This document shows, in pieces, positions 47,160 through 56,923 of a stretch of 64,000 nt of DNA. This DNA comes from an uncultured Pelagibacteraceae bacterium. GTDB lineage: Bacteria; Pseudomonadota; Alphaproteobacteria; Pelagibacterales; Pelagibacteraceae. Location of the stretch: positions 1 through 64,000 of the forward strand of contig CACLVA010000001.1 of assembly GCA_902610315.1 (NCBI GenBank). Direction: 5' to 3'. Below the pieces are notes generated by a model. That model was given only the letters and a program-made list of their open reading frames with translations, had not been told where the DNA came from and did no database searches. Numbering within the stretch: the first letter of the stretch is position 1; the number at the start of each line of letters is the position of its first letter. Both the position numbers and the translations under genes were made by a program.

Positions 47160-48494
47160 TTAAGCTGCTCTCATGTTTTTTTTTTCATCTATTTTTCCAA
47201 ATAAAGTATTTCGATTAGTTTTTGATATTTTAATATCAACTAATTTTCCAATATATTTTTTAGCTCCCTCAAATATAACAGAATTTAAAAAAGCATTTCT
47301 TCCAAAATATTTGTCTTGATTTCTCAATTTGTTTTCAACTAAAACCTCAATAGATTTGCCTATTAGAGATTGGTTTTTTTTTATTTGATAATCCTCTAAT
47401 AACTCTTGAATATTAATTAAACGTTCTTTTGCAATTTCTTTATCTATAGGCTTTAGCCTTGATGCTGGTGTTCCTGGTCTAGGGCTGAATATAAAAGAAT
47501 AAGAATTTATAAACTTGATATTTTTTACTAGCTCCATTGTATCATTAAAGTCAGAGTCCATTTCGCCCGGATAACCTATAATAAAATCACTTGAAAATTC
47601 TACATCATTATTTATTTCTTTTATCATTCTATGTATTTCTAAATATTTTTCTACTTTGTGATTTCTGTTCATTAATTTTAATATTTTATCAGAACCACTT
47701 TGGATAGGCAAATGAACGAAGGGCATCAATTTTTTTGAACTAGAATAACATTTTATCAAGTCTTCAGTCATATCTCTTGGATGTGATGTTGTGTATCTAA
47801 TTCTTTTTAACTCTGTTATTTTATCCAGTTCTAATATTAAATTAGATAATTTATAAATTTTATCCCCATCTTTGTATAAATATGCATTAACGTTTTGTCC
47901 CAACAAAGTTAATTCTTTCGCACCATTTTTTATTAAACTTTCAGCTTCTTTAATTATTTTTTCAAAAGGTCTGGAAAACTCTGGTCCTCTAGTATAAGGC
48001 ACTACACAAAAGTTACAAAATTTGTCACACCCTTCCTGTATTGTTAAAAATGAAGATACGTTGCTATCATTGTTCCTTATTTTGTCTAGATAATTGAATT
48101 TTTCTTCAGTATCAAATTCGGTTAGTTCTCTTTTGTTTTTAAAATTAAAATTTTCAATAATTCTATTTATTTTGTGATATGATTGAGGTCCAATAATTAT
48201 ATCAATATAAGGTTCCCTTTTTACCATTTCTCCACTTTCAGCTTGTGCAACACATCCTGCTACAATCACAATTGGTTTTTTTTTATTTTTATAGTTTTTT
48301 CGAACTCTTCCTATTTCATCGAAAACTTTTTCTTTTGACTTATCTCTTATGTGGCAGGTGTTTAATAAATAACAGTCAGCGTTTAAGTGGTCATTTGTTT
48401 TAATATAACCAATATTTCTTACAGTGTCATAAATACGATTTGTATCATATTCATTCATTTGACATCCAAAAGTTTTAATGAAAATTTTTTTCAC
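47160..48494 (-). CDS. miaB: tRNA 2-methylthio-N6-isopentenyladenosine methylthiotransferase
   Basis: Radical-SAM enzyme that adds a methylthio group to A37 of tRNAs reading U-initial codons. The N-terminal UPF0004 domain has three Cys (TFGCQMNEYD, LNTCHIRD, VAGCVAQAE). The radical-SAM cluster is GCDKFCNFCVVPYTRG, and a TRAM domain ends the 444-aa protein. tRNA-Leu(CAA) in this window would be a plausible target. Confidence 0.96.
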   Translation of the reverse strand: MKKIFIKTFGCQMNEYDTNRIYDTVRNIGYIKTNDHLNADCYLLNTCHIRDKSKEKVFDEIGRVRKNYKNKKKPIVIVAGCVAQAESGEMVKREPYIDIIIGPQSYHKINRIIENFNFKNKRELTEFDTEEKFNYLDKIRNNDSNVSSFLTIQEGCDKFCNFCVVPYTRGPEFSRPFEKIIKEAESLIKNGAKELTLLGQNVNAYLYKDGDKIYKLSNLILELDKITELKRIRYTTSHPRDMTEDLIKCYSSSKKLMPFVHLPIQSGSDKILKLMNRNHKVEKYLEIHRMIKEINNDVEFSSDFIIGYPGEMDSDFNDTMELVKNIKFINSYSFIFSPRPGTPASRLKPIDKEIAKERLINIQELLEDYQIKKNQSLIGKSIEVLVENKLRNQDKYFGRNAFLNSVIFEGAKKYIGKLVDIKISKTNRNTLFGKIDEKKNMRAA

Positions 48495-48496
48495 AA

Positions 48497-48922
48497 TTAA
48501 TCAGATTTATCTTTAACACAATAAAGTTCTAATTTTGAGTCTACTAGTTTGTATCCATGTTTTTCAGCAATTTTTTTTTGAATGCTTTCAATTTCATCGC
48601 TTGTAAATTCAATTATATTTCCAGTTTTTATATCAATTAGATGGTTATGATCATCATTTAACTCATACCTTGCCTTTCCATCTTTAAAATCATGTTTCAT
48701 TAAAATACCTGACTCTTCAAATAATTTCACTGTTCTATAAACTGTTGCAATACTTATTTTGTTATCAATATCTGAAACACGTTTATAAAGCTCATCTACA
48801 TCTGGGTGGTCTGACTCTCCATAGTTTTTTTTGGACTCAGATATAACTCTAGCTATGGTTTTTCTCTGTTCAGTTAATTTAACACCTTTCGCTAAGCATT
48901 TTTGCTCAATTGTATCTGTCAT
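48497..48922 (-). CDS. fur: Fur/Mur-type metal-responsive repressor
   Basis: Fur superfamily regulator, 141 aa, distinct from irr. Winged helix with GVKLTEQRKTIARVI and recognition helix ISIATVYRTVKLFEESG, then a metal region RYELNDDHNHLIDIKTG. The C-terminal structural CxxC pairs of classical Fur are missing, as in alphaproteobacterial Mur. Manganese or iron specificity cannot be told. It sits in the tsaB-miaB operon, the usual place of the alphaproteobacterial fur gene. Confidence 0.9.
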   Translation of the reverse strand: MTDTIEQKCLAKGVKLTEQRKTIARVISESKKNYGESDHPDVDELYKRVSDIDNKISIATVYRTVKLFEESGILMKHDFKDGKARYELNDDHNHLIDIKTGNIIEFTSDEIESIQKKIAEKHGYKLVDSKLELYCVKDKSD

Positions 48923-48931
48923 AATATTATT

Positions 48932-49324
48932 TTAACTCATATAAAGCGGTTTAATCAAATTTTTTATTAATTTGCCTTTTTTTAATAAGTTTAAAACTCC
49001 TAAATAATCTAATTTTTCAACATCTTTTGAGGAAAATCCGTATATTTTAAATTTATATATTAAATTTAGAGCTTTTAAAGTTGATATAGAAGTTCTTATA
49101 CTTGAATATTTGCCAGGTCCTAAATTTACCAAGACTTTATCTACAGTATTAAAACTTATCATCTTTTTATCCAAAAATTTAAACAAAAGTAAAGCAAATT
49201 TATCAAAATTTTTCCTACTGTTTTCATAACCATTAGTATAGATTTTACTTTCATCTATGATTTTGAAAATAATTTTTTCGTTTGCAGCATCAACTATTAG
49301 ATATTTTTTGATTTTTTTTTTCAT
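48932..49324 (-). CDS. tsaB: Minimal TsaB, partner of TsaD in t6A tRNA modification
   Basis: A 130-aa ASKHA-fold protein, against about 210-230 aa in the family. The first half keeps the beginning IVDAANEKIIFKII and the dimer motif LGPGKYSSIRTSISTLKAL. The normal TsaB ending (P-x-Y) is kept in IKPLYMS, so the shortening is internal, affecting the second half-domain. TsaB acts through its N-terminal dimer with TsaD, so it may still work. rimI, normally next to it, is gone. The N-terminal coding region overlaps the divergent deacetylase gene. Confidence 0.8.
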   Translation of the reverse strand: MKKKIKKYLIVDAANEKIIFKIIDESKIYTNGYENSRKNFDKFALLLFKFLDKKMISFNTVDKVLVNLGPGKYSSIRTSISTLKALNLIYKFKIYGFSSKDVEKLDYLGVLNLLKKGKLIKNLIKPLYMS

Positions 49325-50315
49325 ACATGGTTCAGCTATTGCTGAGAAAGAGATTAAGTATTTTTCGGATGATCATGGTGTTGTATCAATTATGTATCAT
49401 AGATTTGATGAAAATAAATATCCTTCTACAAATATTAAAGTAGATATTTTCAAAAAGCAACTCGAACTAATTGAAGAAAGTAACATTGAATATTATGACC
49501 CTGGTAAATTTAATAATGAATTTTATAATCCAAAAAAAAATCACAAAATTTTAATCACTATTGATGATGCTTTTTCCTCATTTTACGAAAATGCTTGGCC
49601 AATACTAAAAAATAAAAAAATACCATTTATCTTATTTGTTTCTACTGAGCCAGTTGGGAAATCAGGATACATGAACTGGGAACAAATTAAAGAAATATCA
49701 AGTTATGAATTTGCATATATAGGTAATCACTCTCATTCTCATGAATATTTATTAGAATTTTCATATATTGAATTTGAGAAAGATATAAAAAATTCTATAA
49801 AAATATTTAAGGAAAAATTAGGTTACAATCCAATTTTTTTCTCTTACCCCTTCGGAGAATATAATTTAAAACAAACAAAATTTATTGAAAGTAATTTTAA
49901 ATATGGTTTTGGACAACATTCTGGGGTGATTGACTCAACTAAAAATCGGTTTGAACTTCCTAGATTCCCAATAAATGAGAAATATGGTGATTTAGAAAGA
50001 TTTAAGTTTATTTTAAATTTATTCCCAATTCCCTACAAGAGTCTAAAACCAAAAGATAAATTTGTGAGTAAAGAACAGAATCCACCAACTGTAGAAATAA
50101 ATTTTTTTGATGAACAAAAAAATATCAAAAATATTAATTGTTTTTCAAATGAAGGTAATCAATGGAGAAATCCAATTATGGAATTTAAAAAAAATGCTTT
50201 GGAAATTAATTTCAGAGAAAAATTTACGTTTAGAAGAGGTAGAGTAAATTGTTCTGTTAAAGATGGGGATATTTGGAGATGGCTAGGAATTCAAATGTCT
50301 GTTGAAATAGATTAG
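49257..50315 (+). CDS. Exported polysaccharide deacetylase-like protein
   Basis: NodB-fold carbohydrate esterase, 352 aa. A hydrophobic signal peptide (to about residue 29, ending GSAIA-EKE) leads to VVSIMYHRFDE. The metal site is TIDDAFSSF with NHSHSHEYL. YPFGEYN is the later barrel motif. The C-terminal ~80 residues do not match the catalytic domain. The ATG start places 68 bp of the signal-peptide region antisense to the tsaB start. A start nearer the domain would remove the signal, so the overlap is accepted with some doubt. Confidence 0.8.
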   Translation: MILKIIFSFAASTIRYFLIFFFIHGSAIAEKEIKYFSDDHGVVSIMYHRFDENKYPSTNIKVDIFKKQLELIEESNIEYYDPGKFNNEFYNPKKNHKILITIDDAFSSFYENAWPILKNKKIPFILFVSTEPVGKSGYMNWEQIKEISSYEFAYIGNHSHSHEYLLEFSYIEFEKDIKNSIKIFKEKLGYNPIFFSYPFGEYNLKQTKFIESNFKYGFGQHSGVIDSTKNRFELPRFPINEKYGDLERFKFILNLFPIPYKSLKPKDKFVSKEQNPPTVEINFFDEQKNIKNINCFSNEGNQWRNPIMEFKKNALEINFREKFTFRRGRVNCSVKDGDIWRWLGIQMSVEID

Positions 50316-51469
50316 ATTAAATTTTTATATTTTACGCTTAATGGCATAAGTTTGACGTCATCAAAATCTTTTAAAGAATTTTGGTTTATGATCTGTTTTA
50401 ATATTTTCGTATATTCTTTTCCTGTTTCGGCGTAATTATCTAATTGATCGGCTAATAATAAACTATCAAGCTTTTCATTGTCATCTCTTAACTGTGCTCT
50501 TAATTGTCTAAAATTTTTGTAACTAGAGTGAGTGTTTAAGTTTCTTTGATAAGCTCTCACAGAAGCTTTTAAAACTTTAAACTTCATAACTTTATGCTTT
50601 GTATCACTTTCAGCTCCTGCAGGCTTTATGCCATCACCTGACCAAGTCCACTGTCCAAACAATGCATTTCCTTCTAAAGCAAATCTCGAAGTTCCCCATC
50701 CTGTTTCTTTTGCAGCCTGGGCAATTGCTAAGGAAACAGGCACAATATCCATACGAACCTTTAATGTAGGTATGTCTTTATTTAGGACACCGTATTGTTT
50801 GAATTTTCGGTTTAACCAATTAATTTCTTTTTTAGAGTTTTTATTCTTATTAAGAATACTAAATAATCTTTTTCTATCTATTAGAATTAAACTATTTTCC
50901 TCTAAAATTAATGGTAAAATTATCTGGATAAACAAATTTTTTCTTTTTTTAGAACTTTCGATTTGTTTAATTTCATTAGGTAAAAGTGAGAGCCTTATTG
51001 GTTTAACTTTTTTATTTTTTCTGACTTCACTAAGTGAATAATCTGTATCTTTAAATAATTGTTCTATAGTTGATGCACTTAATCTTACTGTGTCTTGTGG
51101 TATTTCCTCAAATTTAAAAACATCCTCTAAAATATTGGATAAATCAAGTCCCTCATCAATTTTTGATTTATTTTCAATATCACCACCTTCAAGAACTTTT
51201 TTGAATTTTTTATTCGATTCATTTATCTTCAGATTTTTTGCTATTTTGGGTTCAAATTCAGAAAATATTGGTGCAATGAAAGCTATCATAATGATTATAA
51301 AACTTGATAGCCCAGTCAAGTAAAGCGTTCTAAATTTTTCAAATCCAATATTGAAGGAGTTCTTCTTTTTTAAAACTATTCCTTGTGACGATAAAAACTT
51401 TTGCAACTTAAGAAATTGAGTTGGATTAAAATTTTTTTTAGTTAATTTATTTATGAAAATTTTTTTCAA
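50312..51469 (-). CDS. Bax-like glucosaminidase-domain membrane protein
   Basis: A 385-aa protein with one membrane span near residues 45-65 and a C-terminal glucosaminidase domain: SLAIAQAAKETGWGTSRFALEGNALFGQW, with the catalytic Glu in AKETGWG, and SVRAYQRNLNTHSSYKNFR. This is the Bax branch of peptidoglycan-cutting enzymes. The TTG at 51469 overlaps the nfu stop (TTGA) and is the preferred start; an ATG further up inside nfu would add an unlikely 20-30 residues. It is convergent with the deacetylase by 4 nt, so two cell-wall enzymes face each other. Confidence 0.75.
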   Translation of the reverse strand: MKKIFINKLTKKNFNPTQFLKLQKFLSSQGIVLKKKNSFNIGFEKFRTLYLTGLSSFIIIMIAFIAPIFSEFEPKIAKNLKINESNKKFKKVLEGGDIENKSKIDEGLDLSNILEDVFKFEEIPQDTVRLSASTIEQLFKDTDYSLSEVRKNKKVKPIRLSLLPNEIKQIESSKKRKNLFIQIILPLILEENSLILIDRKRLFSILNKNKNSKKEINWLNRKFKQYGVLNKDIPTLKVRMDIVPVSLAIAQAAKETGWGTSRFALEGNALFGQWTWSGDGIKPAGAESDTKHKVMKFKVLKASVRAYQRNLNTHSSYKNFRQLRAQLRDDNEKLDSLLLADQLDNYAETGKEYTKILKQIINQNSLKDFDDVKLMPLSVKYKNLI

Positions 51470-52005
51470 ATAGCCTCTACTTCCCGTACTTCTGGAATGT
51501 AATGACATAGTAAATTTTGAACTCCTTGTTTCAAGGTTAAAGCTGCACTTGGACAACCTGAACATGCACCTTGGAGTTCTACTCTTACTATTCCGTCTTT
51601 AAATTCTTTAAATTTAATATCACCACCATCTCTAGCTACTGCGGGTCTAATTTTTGTTTCTAATATTTTTATAATTTGACCCTCTACAGTTGATGTATCT
51701 ATTTCTGATGTGTTCTCTATGTTTGATATAACGCTCTCATTTCCATTGGAAAAATAATCATTAATAAAAGATATAATTATATGTTTCAAATCTTCCCACT
51801 CATGCTCATTATGTTTGTTAACAGAAATAAAATTGTCTGAGAGAAAAACACCTTTGACCCCATCAATTGAAAGAATATTTCTTATCAATTCATTATTTGT
51901 TTTACTAATTTCAACTATCTCTACCGGTCCAATTAATGATACACTTTTCCCAGGAAGGAATTTCAATGAATTCGGGTTAGGAGTTACTTCTGTTTGCACG
52001 AACAT
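51466..52005 (-). CDS. NfuA/NFU1-type iron-sulfur scaffold protein
   Basis: Carrier that delivers [4Fe-4S] clusters, 179 aa. The N-terminal Nfu_N domain reads MFVQTEVTPNPNSLKFLPG, and the C-terminal NifU-like domain holds the cluster Cys pair in GACSGCPSAALTLKQGV. The same domain order occurs in mitochondrial NFU1. MiaB and lipoyl synthase are typical clients. Confidence 0.92.
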   Translation of the reverse strand: MFVQTEVTPNPNSLKFLPGKSVSLIGPVEIVEISKTNNELIRNILSIDGVKGVFLSDNFISVNKHNEHEWEDLKHIIISFINDYFSNGNESVISNIENTSEIDTSTVEGQIIKILETKIRPAVARDGGDIKFKEFKDGIVRVELQGACSGCPSAALTLKQGVQNLLCHYIPEVREVEAI

Positions 52006-52051
52006 TCTTTAAATATAGGTATAAGATCGATTTTTTTAAAGTAAATAATAC

Positions 52052-53053
52052 TCAAAAACCAAATTTTTTCTTAATATCTTTTAATTTTTTTGATGATAAT
52101 TCGTAAGCTTTTTCACCTCCGTCTTTCAAAACTTGGTCAATATATGAGGAATCTTGGTTTAATTTTCTAATCTCTTTTGAAATTGGTGAAATTTTATCAA
52201 CAATCACATTTGATAATTTTTCCTTAAAAAAAGAAAAGTTTTTGTCTTTAAACTCATTAAACAAATCGTCAACTTTTTTTTCAGATAAGCTTGAATAAAT
52301 TCCAATTAAATTTTCAATTTCAGGTCGAGATTTAAGATTGTTCATGTTTGTTGGGAAAGGACTAGTATCTGTTTTTGCTTTTTTAATTTTATTAATTATT
52401 TCTGAATCTGTATCAGTCAAGTTAATTCTGCTTAATTCGGATGGGTCTGATTTACTCATTTTCTTTTTTCCATCTTTTAAGCTCATAATTCTTGCAAAAT
52501 CTTTCTGAATTAATGGCTCAGGAATTTTAAAAAAATTAGGTGCCTCAAAATCTGTGTTAAATTTCTTTGAGATATCTCTAGCCAATTCTAAATGCTGCTT
52601 TTGATCCTCACCCACAGGTACGTGAGTTGCATCATATAAAAGAATATCTGCAGCCATCAAGACAGGATAAATATAGAGACCAACGCTTGCCTTTTCTTTG
52701 TCTTTTCCGGCCTTTTCTTTAAATTGAGTCATTCTGTTTAACCAACCCATTCTAGCAACACAACTTAATAGCCAAGAAACTTCTGAATGAGCCGACACAG
52801 ATGATTGATTAAAAATTATACTTTTTTTCGGATTAATGCCACATGCTAAAAAAGTTGCAGCAGTTTCTCTGATATTTTGTTTCAAAATTTCTGGATCTTG
52901 TTTTACCGTAACAGCATGTAGATCGACTACACAAAATATACACTCATTATTTTGATTTTGTAGATCTACAAAGTTTTTAATCGCACCGATATAATTACCC
53001 AAATGTAGATTACCAGTAGGCTGAACACCTGAAAAAATTTTTTTAACTCCCAT
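52052..53053 (-). CDS. trpS: Tryptophanyl-tRNA synthetase
   Basis: Class I synthetase, 333 aa. SGVQPTGNLHLGNYIGAI contains the HIGH-like HLGN and KMSKSDPS the KMSKS loop. SCVARMGWLNRMTQFKEK and DQKQHLELARD are typical. It begins 1 nt from murJ. Confidence 0.96.
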   Translation of the reverse strand: MGVKKIFSGVQPTGNLHLGNYIGAIKNFVDLQNQNNECIFCVVDLHAVTVKQDPEILKQNIRETAATFLACGINPKKSIIFNQSSVSAHSEVSWLLSCVARMGWLNRMTQFKEKAGKDKEKASVGLYIYPVLMAADILLYDATHVPVGEDQKQHLELARDISKKFNTDFEAPNFFKIPEPLIQKDFARIMSLKDGKKKMSKSDPSELSRINLTDTDSEIINKIKKAKTDTSPFPTNMNNLKSRPEIENLIGIYSSLSEKKVDDLFNEFKDKNFSFFKEKLSNVIVDKISPISKEIRKLNQDSSYIDQVLKDGGEKAYELSSKKLKDIKKKFGF

Positions 53054-53054
53054 A

Positions 53055-54584
53055 CTAGTACTTTATTTTAATATCACTCAATTTGAAAGCTTTAGTAATC
53101 AATGAAATTATAAAATAAATTAATATACTTAATATTACTAAAAAAAGTAGATAGATAAATTTATAGTTATTTTCAAACGATAGTTGACTTTCAAAATAAA
53201 ACAGTAAATTTTGAAAGCATAATCCCATTATAATAGTAGAAACAGTAATTCTAATAATTTGTGTAATTATTTTATTATTAAACCTGAAATAATTTTCTTT
53301 ATGTAAATAAATGTACAATAAAATAGAATTAATCCATGATGAAATTGACGTTGCTATCGGGATTATAATAAAGCCTAAGTCTCTAAAAAAATAAACACTA
53401 ATTATGATGTTTAATAAAACCGATATGGTTGAAAAATAAAAAGGAACTTTCGTATTGTCTCTTGCAAAAATAAAACTTGAAAATATTTTTATTAAGGAAA
53501 ATGCAGGAAGTCCTAAAGAAAAATATAATAAAGCTTCTGCAGAGTTTCTTACGCTTATAATGTCAAAAGATCCATAGCCAAATAGTGATGACACAATTTC
53601 TTCATTTGCAATTATTAATGCTAACATTGCCGGGAGACTTAAAAGCAATGATAACTCTAGGGATTTATTTTGAATTTTATCTATTTGTAATTTTTTATTT
53701 TGTTGGATGTATGAAGATAGTTTTGGAAGTATAATAGTTCCTATTGCAATACCTGCAATTGCAAGATTAATTTGATATATTCTGTCTGCGTAATATAAAA
53801 TAGAAACTGCACTTGCCTGGAAAGAAGCAATAATTGTTCCAACTAAAATATTTATTTGAGTTACACCCGATGAAAATATACTGGGTAATAGTTTTTTAAA
53901 AAATAATTTAACCTCCTTTGAAATATTTAATCTTAATTTAAATTTTGGTTTAAAAAATTTTTTAACAAATATTATTAAAAAAACAAATTGAATAAAACCT
54001 GCAATTGATACACCATATGATAAAAAGATGACTAGCTTTTCGTCTAAAATTTTTCCACAAACTAAAATTCCAATCATTATTATATTTAAAATAATAGGAG
54101 CGGCTGAGGCTGCAGCAAACTTATTATGCGAATTTAAGATGGCAGAGAAAAAAGACGCTAAACTAACAAAAAAAATGAAAGGGAAAGTAATTTTTGTTAA
54201 CTGAGTTGCCAAAAGAAATTTTTCTGGATCAGATTTAAAACCTGGCGCGATTAATGATACAAAGAAAGGCATAAATAACTCAACTAAAAGTACTAATGTT
54301 AATAGAAAAATTGTTAGGAGGTTAAAAATGTTATTAGCAAAATTTTCGGACTTTTTTTTTCCTTTGATTAATTCTTTTGAATAACTTGGCACGAATGCAG
54401 CGTTAAATGATCCCTCGCCAAACAATCTTCTAAAAGTGTTTGGGATTCTAAAGGCCACAAAAAAAGCATCAGCTATAGGTCCAGATCCAAGAAATATTGC
54501 GATAAGAATATCTCTTAAATAACCCGAAATACGACTTATTAAAGTATAGAAACTAAAAGTCCCAGTTGACTTAATAATATTCAT
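53055..54584 (-). CDS. murJ: Lipid II flippase MurJ
   Basis: MOP-superfamily transporter flipping lipid II across the inner membrane, 509 aa with about 13-14 hydrophobic segments. RISGYLRDILIAIFLGSG, ADAFFVAFRIPNTFRRLFGE and GSFNAAFVP are the family N-terminal blocks. The murJ-trpS-nfu order is common in alphaproteobacteria. Confidence 0.94.
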   Translation of the reverse strand: MNIIKSTGTFSFYTLISRISGYLRDILIAIFLGSGPIADAFFVAFRIPNTFRRLFGEGSFNAAFVPSYSKELIKGKKKSENFANNIFNLLTIFLLTLVLLVELFMPFFVSLIAPGFKSDPEKFLLATQLTKITFPFIFFVSLASFFSAILNSHNKFAAASAAPIILNIIMIGILVCGKILDEKLVIFLSYGVSIAGFIQFVFLIIFVKKFFKPKFKLRLNISKEVKLFFKKLLPSIFSSGVTQINILVGTIIASFQASAVSILYYADRIYQINLAIAGIAIGTIILPKLSSYIQQNKKLQIDKIQNKSLELSLLLSLPAMLALIIANEEIVSSLFGYGSFDIISVRNSAEALLYFSLGLPAFSLIKIFSSFIFARDNTKVPFYFSTISVLLNIIISVYFFRDLGFIIIPIATSISSWINSILLYIYLHKENYFRFNNKIITQIIRITVSTIIMGLCFQNLLFYFESQLSFENNYKFIYLLFLVILSILIYFIISLITKAFKLSDIKIKY

Positions 54585-54637
54585 AAATCATATTAGTCTT
54601 AATATTGGCTCAATTGTATACATAATAAATAGTGAAC

Positions 54638-56923
54638 ATGAAAAAAAATAAAGTTGAACATTACTCAGATAAAGAGGCATTAGAATTTCATAATAGCAAT
54701 AAATCAGGCAAGATTGAGATTATATCCTCAAAACCAATGACTTCAAAAAGGGACCTCGCCTTAGCTTATTCACCGGGTGTTGCTGCACCTGTAAAAGCAA
54801 TTGCTGAAAATCCTGACAGAGCATACGATTACACGACTAAAGGAAATTTAGTAGCTGTAATTAGTAACGGTTCAGCAATTTTAGGTTTAGGCAATTTAGG
54901 AGCAATAGCATCAAAGCCAGTCATGGAAGGAAAGGCAGTTTTATTTAAAAGATTTGCAGATATAGATTCGATTGATATAGAAATCGATACTAACGACACT
55001 GAAGAAATAATTAAATCAATAAAAAATATTTCTAAAAGTTTTGGAGGAATTAATCTCGAAGATATAAAAGCCCCTGAGTGTTTTGTCATAGAAAGAAAAT
55101 TAAAAGAAATATTAGATATTCCAGTTTTTCATGACGACCAACATGGTACTGCTATAATAACTAGTGCAGCATTAATTAATGCTTGCGATATTGCTAAAAA
55201 AAAATTAAACGAAATAAATGTAGTTATTAACGGTGCTGGTGCATCCGCAATGGCATGTGCGAAGCTTTTTATAAATTCAGGAGTAGATAAAAATAAAATC
55301 AAAATGCTTGATTCAAAAGGAGTTATTTATAAAGACAGAGATAACTTAAATGAATGGAAAAATGAATTCTCAATTAAAACAAATGACAGGAGTTTAAATG
55401 ATGCTATAAAAAACGCAGATGTTTTTTTAGGGTTATCTCAAGCAGGGGTTCTCAAAAAAGATATGGTAAAAAGTATGGCAAAAAATCCTATAATTTTTGC
55501 CTGTGCTAATCCTGATCCAGAGATTACACCTGAAGAAATTGAGGAAGTACGAGATGATGCAATTATTGCAACTGGTAGGTCAGATTATCCTAATCAAGTA
55601 AATAATTTAATTGGCTTCCCTTATATTTTCAGAGGGGCTCTTGATGTTAGATCAAAAACAATAAATGAGGAAATGAAAGTTGCTGCTGTACACGCTATAG
55701 CTTCTTTAGCAAGAGAGAGGGTTCCTGACGAAGTGGTTGCAGCTATGGGTGGAGAAAGACCAGTTTATGGCAAAGACTATATTATTCCATCAACTTTTGA
55801 TCCAAGACTAATAAGTGTAATACCACTAGCAGTAGCAAAAGCGGCCATTAAAACTAAAGTAGCAAGAATAGGAATTGAAAATTTTGAAAATTATTCTGAG
55901 CAACTTAAAAATAGGCTGGATCCAACTGTAGCTGTAATGCAAGGTATAAATTCACAAATTAAAAAGAATCAAAAAAAGGTGGTATTTGCAGATGGTGAAG
56001 ATGAAAATAATCTTAAGGCTGCAATTGCATTCAAAAATAGTGGGCTGGGTATTCCAATTTTGATTGCTAAAGAAGAGATTGTTAGAAAAAAATTAAATGA
56101 AATTGGATATGGAGAAAATTTCGATATTGAAATTATAAATTCAACAAATGAGGACTTAAGAAAAAAATATACAGGATTTTTATTTAAACGCCTTCAAAGA
56201 ACTGAAGGATTATTGGAACGCGATTGTGATAAACTTATTAGAAATGATAGAGTTACGTTTGGTGCATGTATGGTCTCATGCGGTGATGCAAATGCAATGG
56301 TTACTGGAAATACAAGAAGATATTCAGCATCATTAGAAAAAATTTGCAAAGTTGTTGATCCAAGACCAGGTGAAATAATGTTTGGCCTAAACATGATAGT
56401 TAATAGAGGAAAAACTATTTTTATTTGCGATACTACAGTGATCGAGTACCCTGATGAAAAACAGTTAGCTGATATGGCAATTTCAGCTGCTAGAGTTGTA
56501 AGGTTATTTGGATTTGATCCAAAGATCGCTTTTTTATCACATTCTACATTTGGTCAACCAACCACAGATAGGACAAAAAGAATAAGTGATGCAGTTGAGT
56601 TGCTTAAAAAGAAAAATGTAGACTTTAAATTTGATGGTGAAATGCAGCCTGATGTTGCTTTGGAAGATATGTTTCAAGAACTTTATCCATTCTCTGAGAT
56701 TGTTGGTAATGCAAACGTTTTAATTATGCCAAGTCAGCACAGCGCCGCTATTTCTTATAAAATGATACAATCTATGAGCAGAGCAAAATTAATCGGACCA
56801 CTTTTAATAGGTTTAGGACAAGCAATTGAGATAGCTCCGTTGAGAAGCTCAACATCAGATATATTAAATTTGGCCTCTGTTGCAGCCTATTCAGCTGAAA
56901 TAATTGATTATAATAAAAATTAA
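54638..56923 (+). CDS. maeB: NADP-dependent malic enzyme fused to a phosphotransacetylase-like domain
   Basis: Oxidatively decarboxylates malate to pyruvate. The 761-aa protein has the malic domain with the catalytic Lys/Tyr region (DLALAYSPGVAAPVK, HDDQHGTAI) and the Rossmann motif NGAGASAMACAKL. The C-terminal ~330 residues are PTA-like (VVFADGEDENNLKAA, GPLLIGLGQAIEIA). In MaeB this domain is thought to sense acetyl-CoA or acetyl-P rather than catalyse. The ATG at 54638 is used; a GTG two codons earlier is weaker. Feeds pyruvate to the PDH complex seen at the window's start. Confidence 0.95.
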   Translation: MKKNKVEHYSDKEALEFHNSNKSGKIEIISSKPMTSKRDLALAYSPGVAAPVKAIAENPDRAYDYTTKGNLVAVISNGSAILGLGNLGAIASKPVMEGKAVLFKRFADIDSIDIEIDTNDTEEIIKSIKNISKSFGGINLEDIKAPECFVIERKLKEILDIPVFHDDQHGTAIITSAALINACDIAKKKLNEINVVINGAGASAMACAKLFINSGVDKNKIKMLDSKGVIYKDRDNLNEWKNEFSIKTNDRSLNDAIKNADVFLGLSQAGVLKKDMVKSMAKNPIIFACANPDPEITPEEIEEVRDDAIIATGRSDYPNQVNNLIGFPYIFRGALDVRSKTINEEMKVAAVHAIASLARERVPDEVVAAMGGERPVYGKDYIIPSTFDPRLISVIPLAVAKAAIKTKVARIGIENFENYSEQLKNRLDPTVAVMQGINSQIKKNQKKVVFADGEDENNLKAAIAFKNSGLGIPILIAKEEIVRKKLNEIGYGENFDIEIINSTNEDLRKKYTGFLFKRLQRTEGLLERDCDKLIRNDRVTFGACMVSCGDANAMVTGNTRRYSASLEKICKVVDPRPGEIMFGLNMIVNRGKTIFICDTTVIEYPDEKQLADMAISAARVVRLFGFDPKIAFLSHSTFGQPTTDRTKRISDAVELLKKKNVDFKFDGEMQPDVALEDMFQELYPFSEIVGNANVLIMPSQHSAAISYKMIQSMSRAKLIGPLLIGLGQAIEIAPLRSSTSDILNLASVAAYSAEIIDYNKN

